From positions 1 to 64,000 of the forward strand of contig NZ_CANROA010000007.1 of assembly GCF_947632095.1 (NCBI RefSeq): a DNA stretch of 64,000 nucleotides, in the 5' to 3' direction. Of this stretch, positions 18,061 through 28,262 are shown in pieces. How positions within the stretch are numbered: the stretch's first letter is position 1; each line of letters opens with the position of its first letter. Source of the stretch: an uncultured Microbacterium sp. GTDB lineage: Bacteria > Actinomycetota > Actinomycetes > Actinomycetales > Microbacteriaceae. A model generated the notes under the pieces. That model worked only from the letters and a program-made list of their open reading frames with translations, searched no databases and had not been told where the DNA came from. Both the position numbers and the translations under genes were made by a program.

Positions 18061-19266
18061 GCGAGGGGGACGGACACCGCCTTCGCCCCGGAACAGCTCC
18101 GTGAGCAACCGCCGCGGCGAAGCCGTCTCGGGGGTGGTCTGGCGGGGCGGGTTGTCGAGGAGTTCGGCGAGCTCGCTCTCGGCGGAGCGCACGGCGTGCG
18201 ACTTCGACCAGTGGCGGAACCAGGGGGACTCGCTCCGAGCATCCGTCGCATCACGCAGGCGGATCCGGGCGGCGACGACGAGAGCCTGGTACTCCTGCTC
18301 CTGGCGCTGGAACTCCGACTGGCGCAGGAGAGGCTGGTCGCGATCCTGGGCGGTCACGGCGATCCATGCCGCGGCGATGAGCATGACCACTCCGATCACC
18401 CGGAACCACAGCAGCAGACCGATGAATATGGCGAACGTCGCCAGAAGCGGATTGGAGGGGGTGTAGCTGACGAGGAAGCCGACGCCGAACTGCAGGAACG
18501 TCATGGCGCCGCCGCCGAGCATCGCTCCGGGCCAGATCGTCCGCCAGTGCAGCGCTGTTCCGGTGAGGAAGCGCACCATGGCCGCCAGGGCGCAAGTCAT
18601 GATCGCGAACGACACGATCACCGTGCCGATCCGGATGAGGAGGTTCAGGCTGGTGGAGCCGGAATCCCAGCCGAGCATCTGGAGTACCCAGCGCAGCACC
18701 GCGGCGCTGGTGTAGCTGAGTGCGGCTCCGACGATCAGGGATATGCCGAAGATCACGGCGGCCAGCAGATCCCGCGCCTTCAAGATGATGAAGTTGCGCA
18801 TGTCCGGGGGGAGGCCGAACATGTCCCGGACCGCGCGCCGGGAGAAGGTCACCCAGCCGATCGCCGTCCACACGACTGCGCCGAGAGCGACCAGACCCGT
18901 CAGGGTCAGCACGCTCGTCGTGTTCCGGGCGATCTCATGCGCTTGCTCGGGAGTGGCGAACTTGCTGTCCTTGCTGATGAGATCGGGGATGTAGCTGTTG
19001 ATGACGCCGATGAGGGCGTTGACGGCATCCGGACTCCCGCCGAGCCAGATGCCGGCGATCGCGAACGCCAGGTAGATGGCCGCGAAGATCGCGAACAGGG
19101 CCTGATAGCTCACGCCCGCCGCAAGCAGGAAGCCGTTGTTCTGCAGGAAATGCCGCCACACGCGCACGGGGAACAGCTCGAGAGTGCGCCGGGTCAGATC
19201 TCCCGCTCGCTCGACAGCGGCATCGAGACGCCCGGCTTCGGAGGACGGGTCCGCAGAATCAGACAC
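18058..19266 (-). CDS. YihY/BrkB-family inner-membrane protein
   Basis: A 402-residue membrane protein with about six helices. The family segment GVSYQALFAIFAAIYLAF is at about 49-66, and a motif near GAMTFLQFGVGF lies late in the membrane domain. The C-terminal 100 or so residues are cytoplasmic and charged. The role of YihY/BrkB proteins is unsettled; they are no longer taken to be RNase BN. The start is GTG 19266, 6 bases after TAGGGT, inside the hairpin that terminates sdhB. The stop at 18058 lies just beyond the xth -10 box, so xth transcription begins at the end of this gene. Confidence 0.88.
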   Translation of the reverse strand: MSDSADPSSEAGRLDAAVERAGDLTRRTLELFPVRVWRHFLQNNGFLLAAGVSYQALFAIFAAIYLAFAIAGIWLGGSPDAVNALIGVINSYIPDLISKDSKFATPEQAHEIARNTTSVLTLTGLVALGAVVWTAIGWVTFSRRAVRDMFGLPPDMRNFIILKARDLLAAVIFGISLIVGAALSYTSAAVLRWVLQMLGWDSGSTSLNLLIRIGTVIVSFAIMTCALAAMVRFLTGTALHWRTIWPGAMLGGGAMTFLQFGVGFLVSYTPSNPLLATFAIFIGLLLWFRVIGVVMLIAAAWIAVTAQDRDQPLLRQSEFQRQEQEYQALVVAARIRLRDATDARSESPWFRHWSKSHAVRSAESELAELLDNPPRQTTPETASPRRLLTELFRGEGGVRPPR

Positions 19267-19298
19267 GCCCCCACCCTATTGCAGGGCGGGGGCGTGTC
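19262..19298 (-). terminator. Terminator of the sdh operon, overlapping the yihY start
   Basis: A 16-bp stem with one A-C mismatch (19262-19277 with 19283-19298) and a 5-base loop lies 20 bases after the sdhB stop. The hairpin contains the TAGGGT -10 box and the GTG start of the YihY gene on the same strand. Confidence 0.75.
19273..19278 (-). promoter_or_regulatory. -10 box TAGGGT of the YihY gene
   Basis: TAGGGT, GGGGGC, GTG 19266 on the minus strand. It is embedded in the sdhB terminator hairpin. Confidence 0.5.
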
Positions 19299-19318
19299 CG
19301 TGAAACGAATGCTCGGTG

Positions 19319-20080
19319 TCAGGGACGACCGCGCAGGACAGCCTGCTTGACCTCGGCGATGGCCTTGGTGACCTCGATGCCGCGGGGGCACGCCTCGGAG
19401 CAGTTGAAGGTCGTGCGGCAGCGCCAGACGCCCTCCTTGTCGTTGAGGATGTCGAGACGGACCTCGGCGTTGTCATCGCGGGAGTCGAAGATGAAGCGGT
19501 GCGCGTTCACGATCGCGGCCGGGCCGAAGTACTGGCCGTCCGTCCAGAAGACGGGGCAGGACGAGGTGCACGCGGCGCACAGGATGCACTTGGTGGTGTC
19601 GTCGAAGATCGCGCGGTCGGCGATCGACTGCGTGCGCTCCTTGCCCTTCTCGGGGGTGGAGCTGGCGACGAGGAAGGGCTGGACCTCGCGGTAGGAGGCG
19701 AAGAACGGCTCCATGTCGACGATGAGGTCCTTCTCGAGGGGGAGGCCCTTGATGGCCTCGACGTAGATCGGCTTCGAGATGTCGAGGTCCTTGATCAGCG
19801 TCTTGCAGGCGAGGCGGTTGCGCCCGTTGATGCGCATGGCGTCCGAACCGCAGATGCCATGCGCGCACGAGCGGCGGAAGGACAGCGAGCCGTCGACCTC
19901 CCACTTGATCTTGTGCAGGGCGTCGAGGACGCGGTCGGTCGCGAACAGCTCGACGTCGTAGTCGACCCAGCGCGGCTCCTCGTCGACCTCGGGGTCGAAG
20001 CGGCGCACGATGAAGGTGACGAGGAACGACTGGATGGCCGGGTCAGCGGCAGCAGGGGTCTCTGCGACAGCGGTGGACAT
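19319..20080 (-). CDS. sdhB: Succinate dehydrogenase iron-sulfur subunit
   Basis: SdhB carries electrons from the flavoprotein to the membrane anchors in complex II. The 253-residue product has the [2Fe-2S] ligands in CAHGICGSDAM plus a later Cys (RLAC), and the [4Fe-4S]/[3Fe-4S] ligands in CILCAACTSSCP and CSEACPRGI. It starts one base after the sdhA stop, the last gene of sdhCDAB. Confidence 0.97.
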   Translation of the reverse strand: MSTAVAETPAAADPAIQSFLVTFIVRRFDPEVDEEPRWVDYDVELFATDRVLDALHKIKWEVDGSLSFRRSCAHGICGSDAMRINGRNRLACKTLIKDLDISKPIYVEAIKGLPLEKDLIVDMEPFFASYREVQPFLVASSTPEKGKERTQSIADRAIFDDTTKCILCAACTSSCPVFWTDGQYFGPAAIVNAHRFIFDSRDDNAEVRLDILNDKEGVWRCRTTFNCSEACPRGIEVTKAIAEVKQAVLRGRP

Positions 20081-20081
20081 C

Positions 20082-21887
20082 TCAGTACTTCCTCTCCATC
20101 GGCTGGTAGCGGGTCTGGACGACCGGCTTCCAATCGAGCTTGATGTGGTCGGACGGCGTCGACGAGTGCGGGTCGCCCGTCAGGTAGGCCATGGTGTGCT
20201 TCATGTAGTTCTCGTCGTCGCGCTTGGGGAAGTCGTCGCGCATGTGGCCGCCACGGCTCTCCTTGCGGTTCTGCGCGGCGTAGACGACGACCTCGGCGAT
20301 GTCGAGCAGGAAGCCCAGCTCGACGGCCTCGAGCAGGTCGGTGTTGAACCGGTGGCCCTTGTCGTCGACGTAGACGTTCTTGTAGCGCTCGCGCAGTTCG
20401 GCGATGACGCCGAGGACGTGCTCGAGGGACTCGTGGGTGCGGAACACCTGGGCGCCGCGGTCCATCTCGTCCTGGAGCTTCTTGCGCAGCACGGCGACGC
20501 GCTCGGTGCCGTCGCTGTTGCGCAGGTTCTCGATCATGTCCTTGACGAACCCTGCGGGGTTCTCGGGCAGCGGGACGAACTCCGCGGTCTTGGCGTAGGC
20601 CACGGCGTTGTTCCCGGCGCGCTTGCCGAAGACGTTGATGTCGAGCAGCGAGTTGGTGCCGAGGCGGTTCGAGCCGTGCACCGAGACGCAGGCGCACTCG
20701 CCGGCGGCATAGAGGCCGGGCACGACGGTGTTGTTGTCGGAGAGCACCTCGGCGTTGTTGTTCGTCGGGATGCCGCCCATCGCGTAGTGCGCGGTCGGCA
20801 TGACCGGGACCGGGTCGGTGACCGGGTCGACGCCCAGGTAGGTGCGGGCGAACTCGGTGATGTCGGGGAGCTTGGTCTCGAGGACCTCGGCGCCCAGGTG
20901 GGTGCAGTCGAGGTAGACGTAGTCCTTGTGCGGACCGGCGCCTCGTCCGTCGAGGACCTCCTGGACCATGGACCGCGCGACGATGTCGCGGGGTGCGAGG
21001 TCCTTGATGGTGGGGGCGTAGCGCTCCATGAAGCGCTCACCCGACTCATTGCGCAGGATGGCACCCTCACCGCGGGCGCCCTCGGTGAGGAGGATGCCGA
21101 GACCGGCGAGACCGGTCGGGTGGAACTGGAAGAACTCCATGTCCTCGAGGGGCAGGTTCTTGCGCCAGATGATGCCGACGCCGTCGCCCGTCAGGGTGTG
21201 CGCGTTGGAGGTCGTCTTGAAGATCTTGCCGAAGCCGCCGGTCGCGAAGACGACGGACTTGGCCTGGAAGACGTGGAGCTCGCCGGTGGCGAGGTCGTAG
21301 GCGACGACACCGGCGACGCCGATGCTTCCCTCGTCGTCCTTGACCGTGATGAGGTCGAGGACGTAGAACTCGTTGAAGAAGTTGATGCCGAGCTTGACGC
21401 AGTTCTGGAACAGCGTCTGCAGGATCATGTGGCCCGTGCGGTCGGCGGCGTAGCAGGCACGGCGGACCGGGGTCTTGCCATGCTCGGCGGTGTGGCCGCC
21501 GAAGCGCCGCTGGTCGATCTTGCCCTCGGGGGTGCGGTTGAAGGGCAGGCCCATGTTCTCGAGGTCGATGACCGCGTCGATGGCCTCCTTCGCGAGGATC
21601 TCGGCCGCATCCTGGTCGACGAGGTAGTCGCCGCCCTTCACTGTGTCGAAGGTGTGCCACTCCCAGCTGTCCTCTTCGACGTTCGCCAGCGCCGCGGCCA
21701 TGCCGCCCTGCGCCGCACCGGTGTGCGAGCGCGTCGGGTAAAGCTTGGAGATCACCGCGGTCTTCGCGCCGGGACCGGCCTCGATGGCGGCGCGCATTCC
21801 CGCGCCGCCCGCGCCGACGATGACGACGTCGAACTGGTGGTAGTGAACGCCATCGCGAACGACGGAATCCTGCGTCTCAGTAGTCAC
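20082..21887 (-). CDS. sdhA: Succinate dehydrogenase flavoprotein subunit
   Basis: SdhA oxidises succinate to fumarate with covalently bound FAD. The 601-residue product shows the dinucleotide motif [24 protein letters not shown] with His55 the expected covalent FAD site, the substrate-binding [13 protein letters not shown] region, and [16 protein letters not shown] near residue 390. GTG 21887 was selected because the protein then starts just ahead of the FAD motif. It lies 17 bases after the sdhD stop. Confidence 0.97.
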   Translation of the reverse strand: MTTETQDSVVRDGVHYHQFDVVIVGAGGAGMRAAIEAGPGAKTAVISKLYPTRSHTGAAQGGMAAALANVEEDSWEWHTFDTVKGGDYLVDQDAAEILAKEAIDAVIDLENMGLPFNRTPEGKIDQRRFGGHTAEHGKTPVRRACYAADRTGHMILQTLFQNCVKLGINFFNEFYVLDLITVKDDEGSIGVAGVVAYDLATGELHVFQAKSVVFATGGFGKIFKTTSNAHTLTGDGVGIIWRKNLPLEDMEFFQFHPTGLAGLGILLTEGARGEGAILRNESGERFMERYAPTIKDLAPRDIVARSMVQEVLDGRGAGPHKDYVYLDCTHLGAEVLETKLPDITEFARTYLGVDPVTDPVPVMPTAHYAMGGIPTNNNAEVLSDNNTVVPGLYAAGECACVSVHGSNRLGTNSLLDINVFGKRAGNNAVAYAKTAEFVPLPENPAGFVKDMIENLRNSDGTERVAVLRKKLQDEMDRGAQVFRTHESLEHVLGVIAELRERYKNVYVDDKGHRFNTDLLEAVELGFLLDIAEVVVYAAQNRKESRGGHMRDDFPKRDDENYMKHTMAYLTGDPHSSTPSDHIKLDWKPVVQTRYQPMERKY

Positions 21888-21904
21888 TTCTCGTTGCTCT
21901 TTTC

Positions 21905-22357
21905 TCAGTTTCCGACGACACCCAGGGCGACGCACGACTCCCAGAGCGTGCTCGACTCGGTCACGCCGAGGCAGGGGTCGAAGGTGAAGACGACCAGGGT
22001 GCCCAGAACGATCATGAGGGCCGCGGCGAGGCCGATGGCCCAGACGAGGGCCTTGCGGGCCTTCTCGTTCGTCACGTAGTCGTTGACGATCGTGCGCATG
22101 CCGTTGCCGCCGTGGATGAATGCCAGCCACAGCATCAGCACGTCCCACCACTGCCAGAACGGCGTGGCGAACTTGCCGGCGATGAATGCGAAGTCGAGGG
22201 CGTGGATGCCGTCACCGACCATGAGGTTGATGAACAGGTGCCCGAAGATGAGGACGATCAGCACGACGCCGGATGCTCGCATGAACACCCAGCCCCACTT
22301 CTCGAGGTTGATGCCGCGGCGACGGCGTGCCGGGGCGACGGCGGTCTGAGCAGACAT
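21905..22357 (-). CDS. sdhD: Succinate dehydrogenase membrane anchor subunit
   Basis: A 150-residue membrane anchor with three helices (about 25-47, 70-85 and 105-128). The first helix holds GHLFINLM, whose His is the expected haem b ligand. The ATG shares one base with the sdhC stop (TGATG). With SdhC it binds quinone and haem. Confidence 0.93.
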   Translation of the reverse strand: MSAQTAVAPARRRRGINLEKWGWVFMRASGVVLIVLIFGHLFINLMVGDGIHALDFAFIAGKFATPFWQWWDVLMLWLAFIHGGNGMRTIVNDYVTNEKARKALVWAIGLAAALMIVLGTLVVFTFDPCLGVTESSTLWESCVALGVVGN

Positions 22358-22788
22358 CAGTGGGCTCCGAATCCTGCGAACGCGAGCATGAGGTGGCGGG
22401 GCACGAAGCCGGCCATGACGATCACCCAGACGGCGAGCACGCCCCAGAACAGCTGGCGCTGGAAGCGTGCACCCTTCGACCAGAAGTCGACGAGGATGAT
22501 GCGCAGGCCGTTGATCGCGTGGAACACGATGCCGGCGACGAGCACGACTTCCCCGAGCGCCATGATCGGGTTCTTATATGTGCCGATCACGGCGTTGTAC
22601 GCCTCGGGGGATACCCGGATGAGTGCTGTGTCCAGAACGTGGACCAGCAGGAAGAAGAAGATGGCGACTCCGGTGATGCGATGAAGCACCCACGACCACA
22701 TGCCCTCGCGACCCCGGTAGAGGGTGCCGCGCGGTGCCTTGGAAGTGGTTTCCGAAATCGACGGTGTCAAGCGAGTGCCTGCGGACAC
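22357..22788 (-). CDS. sdhC: Succinate dehydrogenase cytochrome b556 subunit
   Basis: A 143-residue membrane subunit. It has the SdhC signature GTLYRGREGMWSWVLHRITGV-like segment, with the quinone-site Ser/His region just before helix 1, and a second His cluster (VFHAINGLRII). GTG 22788 is chosen because GGGAGGACGACC places an ideal ribosome-binding site before it. An in-frame ATG at 22824 lies farther upstream without such a site. It is the first gene of sdhCDAB. Confidence 0.93.
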   Translation of the reverse strand: MSAGTRLTPSISETTSKAPRGTLYRGREGMWSWVLHRITGVAIFFFLLVHVLDTALIRVSPEAYNAVIGTYKNPIMALGEVVLVAGIVFHAINGLRIILVDFWSKGARFQRQLFWGVLAVWVIVMAGFVPRHLMLAFAGFGAH

Positions 22789-22912
22789 GGTCGTCCTCCC
22801 TGATCGATGCGAGGTCGGTTGCATCCTGGGGTCCGAACTGACGACAGGGCTGCCCGATCGCGTCCCATCCTATTCCCGTTCCGAGATCTGGACGAGGAAG
22901 GGTTGCCTAACT

Positions 22913-22928
22913 ATCTTGATGTCGAGAT
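22913..22928. promoter_or_regulatory. Imperfect palindrome ATCTTGATGTCGAGAT between sdhC and manC
   Basis: A 16-base near-palindrome in the divergent promoter region; arms ATCTTGA and TCGAGAT match except for one T-C position. It lies 13-28 bases upstream of the manC -10 box. It is a candidate operator for sdhCDAB or manC; I cannot name the regulator. Confidence 0.4.
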
Positions 22929-22940
22929 TTCTCACCCGGC

Positions 22941-22946
22941 TACGCT
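22941..22946 (+). promoter_or_regulatory. -10 box TACGCT of manC
   Basis: TACGCT, GGAGGC, ATG 22953. Leaderless spacing, with a Shine-Dalgarno-like sequence in the spacer. Confidence 0.55.
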
Positions 22947-22952
22947 GGAGGC

Positions 22953-24068
22953 ATGAGCGACCCGTTCGACCATTTCTACGCCGTGATCCCCGCCGGCGGC
23001 ATCGGAAGCCGGCTGTGGCCGCTGTCGCGGGCGGATGCGCCGAAGTTCCTGCACGATCTGACCGGCTCGGGGAATTCCTTGCTGCGCGACACCTGGGACC
23101 GACTGGCTCCTCTTGCCGGCACGGACCGGATCGCGGTCGTGACGGGACGCGCCCATCGGGCCGCGGTCGAAGCGGTGCTCCCGGGGATTCCGGACAAGAA
23201 CGTCTTCCTCGAGTCCGAACCGCGCGAGTCGGCGGCTGCGATCGGCCTCGCCGCCGCCATCCTGCATCGTCGCGACCCGGACGTGATCATCGGCTCCTTC
23301 GCGGCCGACCACGTGATCCGCGGCACGCGCACATTCGAGTTCGCGGTGCAGCAGGCGGTCGCCGTGGCGCGCGCCGGATACATCTGCACGATCGGCATCC
23401 AGCCCTCGGAACCGTCCGTCGGGTTCGGTTACATCCGCAAGGGCGACGAGCTCGACGTCGAGGGGGCTCCGGAGGCGGCGACGGTCGAGCGCTTCGTCGA
23501 GAAGCCCGATCTCGATACGGCCAAGGAGTACTACGCGGATCGGTCGTTCCTCTGGAATGCGGGCATGTTCATCGCCCGGGCGAGCGTCCTGCTCGATGAG
23601 CTCGCCGCCAACGAACCCGAGCTGCATGCGGGCCTCATCGAGCTCGCCGAGGCCTGGGACGACCGAGACCGCCGCGGCCCGGCCGTGGATCGGGTGTGGC
23701 CGCGCCTGAAGAAGATCGCTATCGACTACGCCGTGGCCGAGCCTGCCGCCGATAAGGGGCGCCTCGCGGTGATCCCGGGGCACTTCGACTGGGACGACGT
23801 GGGCGACTTCGCCTCGCTGACCAAGCTCATCTCCAATGGTCGCAAGAACGATCTCGCGGTGCTCGGGCCGCGCGCCCGGGTCCTCTCGGATGCCGCGACC
23901 GGCATCCTCGTCAGCCAGACCTCCCGCGTCATCAGCCTGGTCGGTGTGCAGGACATCGTCGTCGTCGATACTCCGGACGCGTTGCTGGTCACGACGACCG
24001 AGCACGCGCAGCGGGTGAAGGGCGTCGTCGAATCGCTCAAGCTGACGGGTCGCGGCGACGTCCTCTGA
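22953..24068 (+). CDS. manC: Mannose-1-phosphate guanylyltransferase
   Basis: Makes GDP-mannose from mannose-1-phosphate and GTP for glycolipid and glycan synthesis. The 371-residue product has the nucleotidyltransferase start VIPAGGIGSRLWPLSR, the PKF residues of the pyrophosphorylase signature, and FVEKPD and WNAGMF in the middle. There is no C-terminal isomerase domain, so it is the short, monofunctional form. It is divergent from sdhCDAB. Confidence 0.93.
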   Translation: MSDPFDHFYAVIPAGGIGSRLWPLSRADAPKFLHDLTGSGNSLLRDTWDRLAPLAGTDRIAVVTGRAHRAAVEAVLPGIPDKNVFLESEPRESAAAIGLAAAILHRRDPDVIIGSFAADHVIRGTRTFEFAVQQAVAVARAGYICTIGIQPSEPSVGFGYIRKGDELDVEGAPEAATVERFVEKPDLDTAKEYYADRSFLWNAGMFIARASVLLDELAANEPELHAGLIELAEAWDDRDRRGPAVDRVWPRLKKIAIDYAVAEPAADKGRLAVIPGHFDWDDVGDFASLTKLISNGRKNDLAVLGPRARVLSDAATGILVSQTSRVISLVGVQDIVVVDTPDALLVTTTEHAQRVKGVVESLKLTGRGDVL

Positions 24069-24100
24069 CGTGCGCGGCCGCGATCTATTGCGAGTTTGTA

Positions 24101-24128
24101 ACCATTAACCGCGCGGGCGGTCAATGGT
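24101..24128. promoter_or_regulatory. 28-base dyad upstream of the nucleoside-uptake lipoprotein
   Basis: ACCATTAACCGCGC and its near-complement GGGCGGTCAATGGT form an imperfect inverted repeat with 12 of 14 positions paired. It lies 33 bases after manC and 71 before the lipoprotein start. It is either the manC terminator or an operator of the uptake operon. Confidence 0.45.
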
Positions 24129-24198
24129 GCGGTAACAGTCGGTAATTTGGGCTGTGGGGCCACGCGATCGGCGCGGGCCAGTAGTCGTGGAGGCTTAC

Positions 24199-25287
24199 GT
24201 GACCATTTCCACCCAGAAGCGCGCATTCGCCGTGCTCGTGGCGACCGGTGTCGCCGTCTCTCTCGCCGGTTGCGGTGCAGCACCGGAGGACAACAACGCC
24301 GGTGGCGGAGAGTCCATCGACTTCCTGCCCTGCATCGTCTCGGATCAGGGCGGTTTCGACGACAAGTCGTTCAACCAGCTCTCGTACGAGGGCATGGTCC
24401 AGGCGGCCGAAGAGGTCAACGTCACGCCCAAGGATGTGGAGTCCAACTCGGAGACCGACTTCGCGCCGAACCTCGAGAGCCTCATCTCGCAGGGCTGCGA
24501 TGCGGTCGTCTCCGTCGGCTTCGCGCTGTCTGCCGCCACTGTGGAGGCCGCCAATGCCAACGAGGGCGTCGACTTCATCCTCGTCGATGACGCCGCGGAC
24601 AACGACTTCGACGGCACCACCGATGCCGACAACGTCAAGCCGCTGCTGTACAACACCGCCGAGGCCGCGTTCCTGGCCGGTTACCTGTCGGCCGGTTATT
24701 CCGAGGCCGGCAAGGTCGGCACCTTCGGCGGCATGGAGTTCCCGACCGTCACGATCTTCATGGACGGCTTCTACCAGGGCGTCCAGTACTACAACGAGCA
24801 GAACGGCACGGACGTTGCGGTCGTCGGCTGGGACGGCGCCTCCGGCTCGTTCACGGGCGGCTTCGAGGCCGGCCCCGAGGCGAAGACCGTCGCTCAGAAC
24901 ATCATCGACCAGGGCGTCGACGTGCTGCTGCCCGTCGGCGGACCGGTCTACCAGTCGGCTCTGCAGGCCATCAAGGAATCCGGCCGCGACATCGCTCTCG
25001 TCGGTGTGGACGCCGACCTGTTCGTCACCGACCCGAACACCGAGGACTACGTGCTGACGTCGATCCTCAAGGACATGAAGCTCTCCACCTACGAGGCCGT
25101 CATGTCCAGCGCCAACGACGAGTTCGACGCCGCGACCTACGTCGGAACGCTGGAGAACGAGGGCGTCGGCCTGGCCGAGCTGCACAACTTCCAGGACAAG
25201 GTCGACCCCGAGCTGTGGGCCGCTGTTCAGGACCTGCAGCAGCAGATCATCGACGGTGACATCACCGTCACCTCGTACCTCGACTGA
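24199..25287 (+). CDS. BMP-family nucleoside-binding lipoprotein
   Basis: Substrate-binding protein of a BmpA/PnrA/Med-type nucleoside ABC importer, 362 residues. The signal ends in lipobox VSLAGC (Cys25). FDDKSFNQLSYEG is the family's N-terminal ligand segment, and FGGMEFPTVTIFMDGFYQGV lies in the middle. GTG 24199 follows GGAGG at good spacing; the upstream in-frame codons have no signal-peptide character. A hairpin after the stop separates it from the ATPase. This is a usual way to make the binding protein more abundant than the membrane parts. Confidence 0.92.
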   Translation: MTISTQKRAFAVLVATGVAVSLAGCGAAPEDNNAGGGESIDFLPCIVSDQGGFDDKSFNQLSYEGMVQAAEEVNVTPKDVESNSETDFAPNLESLISQGCDAVVSVGFALSAATVEAANANEGVDFILVDDAADNDFDGTTDADNVKPLLYNTAEAAFLAGYLSAGYSEAGKVGTFGGMEFPTVTIFMDGFYQGVQYYNEQNGTDVAVVGWDGASGSFTGGFEAGPEAKTVAQNIIDQGVDVLLPVGGPVYQSALQAIKESGRDIALVGVDADLFVTDPNTEDYVLTSILKDMKLSTYEAVMSSANDEFDAATYVGTLENEGVGLAELHNFQDKVDPELWAAVQDLQQQIIDGDITVTSYLD

Positions 25288-25302
25288 TCGAGGACGATTG
25301 AA

Positions 25303-25335
25303 GAGGGGAGGTCGGCCACCCGCCGACCTCCCCTC
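25303..25335 (+). terminator. Hairpin after the BMP lipoprotein gene
   Basis: A perfect 14-bp stem (GAGGGGAGGTCGGC at 25303-25316 with 25322-25335) and a 5-base loop. The downstream ATPase gene has its own -10 box, so this may end or attenuate the lipoprotein transcript. Confidence 0.75.
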
Positions 25336-25385
25336 ACCTATGCCAGGCTCCCGATCGGAGCCTGGGCGGAAGCATCTTTGCTGAT

Positions 25386-25391
25386 TAGGAT
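25386..25391 (+). promoter_or_regulatory. -10 box TAGGAT of the nucleoside ABC ATPase
   Basis: TAGGAT, 7 bases, ATG 25399. It supplies a second promoter for the rest of the uptake and salvage operon. Confidence 0.55.
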
Positions 25392-25398
25392 CTGACAT

Positions 25399-26960
25399 AT
25401 GAAGCTAGAACTGCGCGGCATCACGAAGAGATTCGGCGCGCTGACGGCCAACGACCACATCGACCTGACGATCGAGCCCGGTGAGATCCACTGCCTGCTC
25501 GGAGAGAACGGCGCCGGGAAGTCGACGTTGATGAACGTCCTGTACGGCCTGTATCAGGCCGATGAGGGCGAGATCCTCCTCGACGACGTGGCTCAGGACT
25601 TCGCCGGTCCCGGCGATGCGATGGCGGCCGGCATCGGCATGGTGCACCAGCACTTCATGCTGATCCCCGTCTTCACCGTGGCCGAGAACGTCATGCTCGG
25701 GCATGAGAAGACCCGCTTCGGCGGGCGCCTGGACCTGGCGGCCGCACGCGCGATGGTGCGCGAGATCTCGGACCGCTTCGGGTTCCAGGTCGACCCGGAT
25801 GCCGTCGTCGAAGACCTGCCCGTGGGCGTTCAGCAGCGGGTCGAGATCATCAAGGCTCTGTCGCGCGATGCGAAGGTTCTCGTGTTCGACGAGCCGACCG
25901 CGGTGCTCACGCCGCAGGAGACCGATGAGTTGATGGCGACGATGCGCCAGCTCAAGGACTCCGGCACTTCCATCGTCTTCATCACTCACAAGCTGCGCGA
26001 GGTCCGCGAGGTCGCGGACCGCATCACCGTGATCCGCCTCGGAAAGGTCGTCGGAGAGGCGTCGCCGACCGCCGGCAACGAGGAGCTCGCCTCGCTCATG
26101 GTCGGTCGCGCCGTCGAGCTCACCGTCCAGAAGGACGCCCCGAAGCTCGGCGCCGAAGCGCTCGTCGTCGAGAACCTCACGGTGACGGACTCCGCCGGGA
26201 CCGTGACGGTCGACGACGTCTCCTTCTCGGTGCGAGCCGGGGAGGTCCTCGCGATCGCCGGTGTGCAGGGCAACGGCCAGACGGAGCTCACCGAGGCGAT
26301 CGTCGGCCTTCAGGACCGCGTTGCCGGCAGCATCACGCTGAACGGACGCGAGCTCATCGGGCGTTCCGTGCGCGGCATCCTCGACGAGGGCGTGGGTTTC
26401 GTCCCCGAGGACCGCAGCGTCGACGGCATCGTCAAGGAGTTCTCGATCGCCGAGAACCTCATGCTCGACCGCTCGGTCGGTGCTCCCTTCGTCACCGCGG
26501 GCACGGTTCAGCGCGGCATCCTCGACGCGTTCGCGCGCGAGAAGATCACCGAGTTCGACATCCGTACGCAGGGACCCGCGCAGGCGGCCGGTCGGCTTTC
26601 CGGCGGAAATCAGCAGAAGGTGGTTCTCGCCCGCGAGCTGAGCCGTGATCTGTCGCTGTTCGTCGCCGCGCAGCCGACCCGTGGCGTCGACGTCGGATCC
26701 ATCGAATTCATCCACAAGCGCATCATCGACACCCGCGACTCCGGCATCCCCGTCGTCGTCATCTCGACCGAGCTCGATGAGGCCGCGGCCCTCGCCGACC
26801 GCATCATGGTCATGTACCGCGGAAAGGTCGTCGGTATCGTCCCCGGCGACACCTCCCGCGAGCAGCTGGGCCTGATGATGGCCGGCATGGTCGAGACCGA
26901 TACGACCGCCGTGGCTGCGCCGAGCGAATCGGCGACCACCCCGACCGAGGAGACCCGCGC

Positions 26961-26964
<4 letters not shown>
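25399..26964 (+). CDS. Nucleoside ABC importer ATPase (two ATPase domains)
   Basis: A 521-residue protein with two fused ATPase domains, as in sugar and nucleoside importers (RbsA/YufO type). Domain 1 has Walker A LLGENGAGKST, a degenerate signature LPVGVQQRVEI and Walker B VLVFDEPT. Domain 2 has the altered Walker A AGVQGNGQTEL, signature LSGGNQQKVVLAREL and AAQPTRGVD in the Walker B region. Asymmetry of this kind is normal for the family. The stop overlaps the next start (ATGA). Confidence 0.94.

Positions 26965-28258
<1,294 letters not shown>

Positions 28259-28262
<4 letters not shown>

Noticed and set aside
20010..22079. Long open frame antisense to sdhA
   Set aside because: Low-complexity Val/Asp/Glu/Ala-rich product with no family pattern, a mirror of sdhA codon use.
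22896..22914. Possible DtxR/IdeR iron box (GAAGGGTTGCCTAACTATC)
   Set aside because: Only about 11 of 19 positions fit the consensus and one half-site is poor, so I do not call it.
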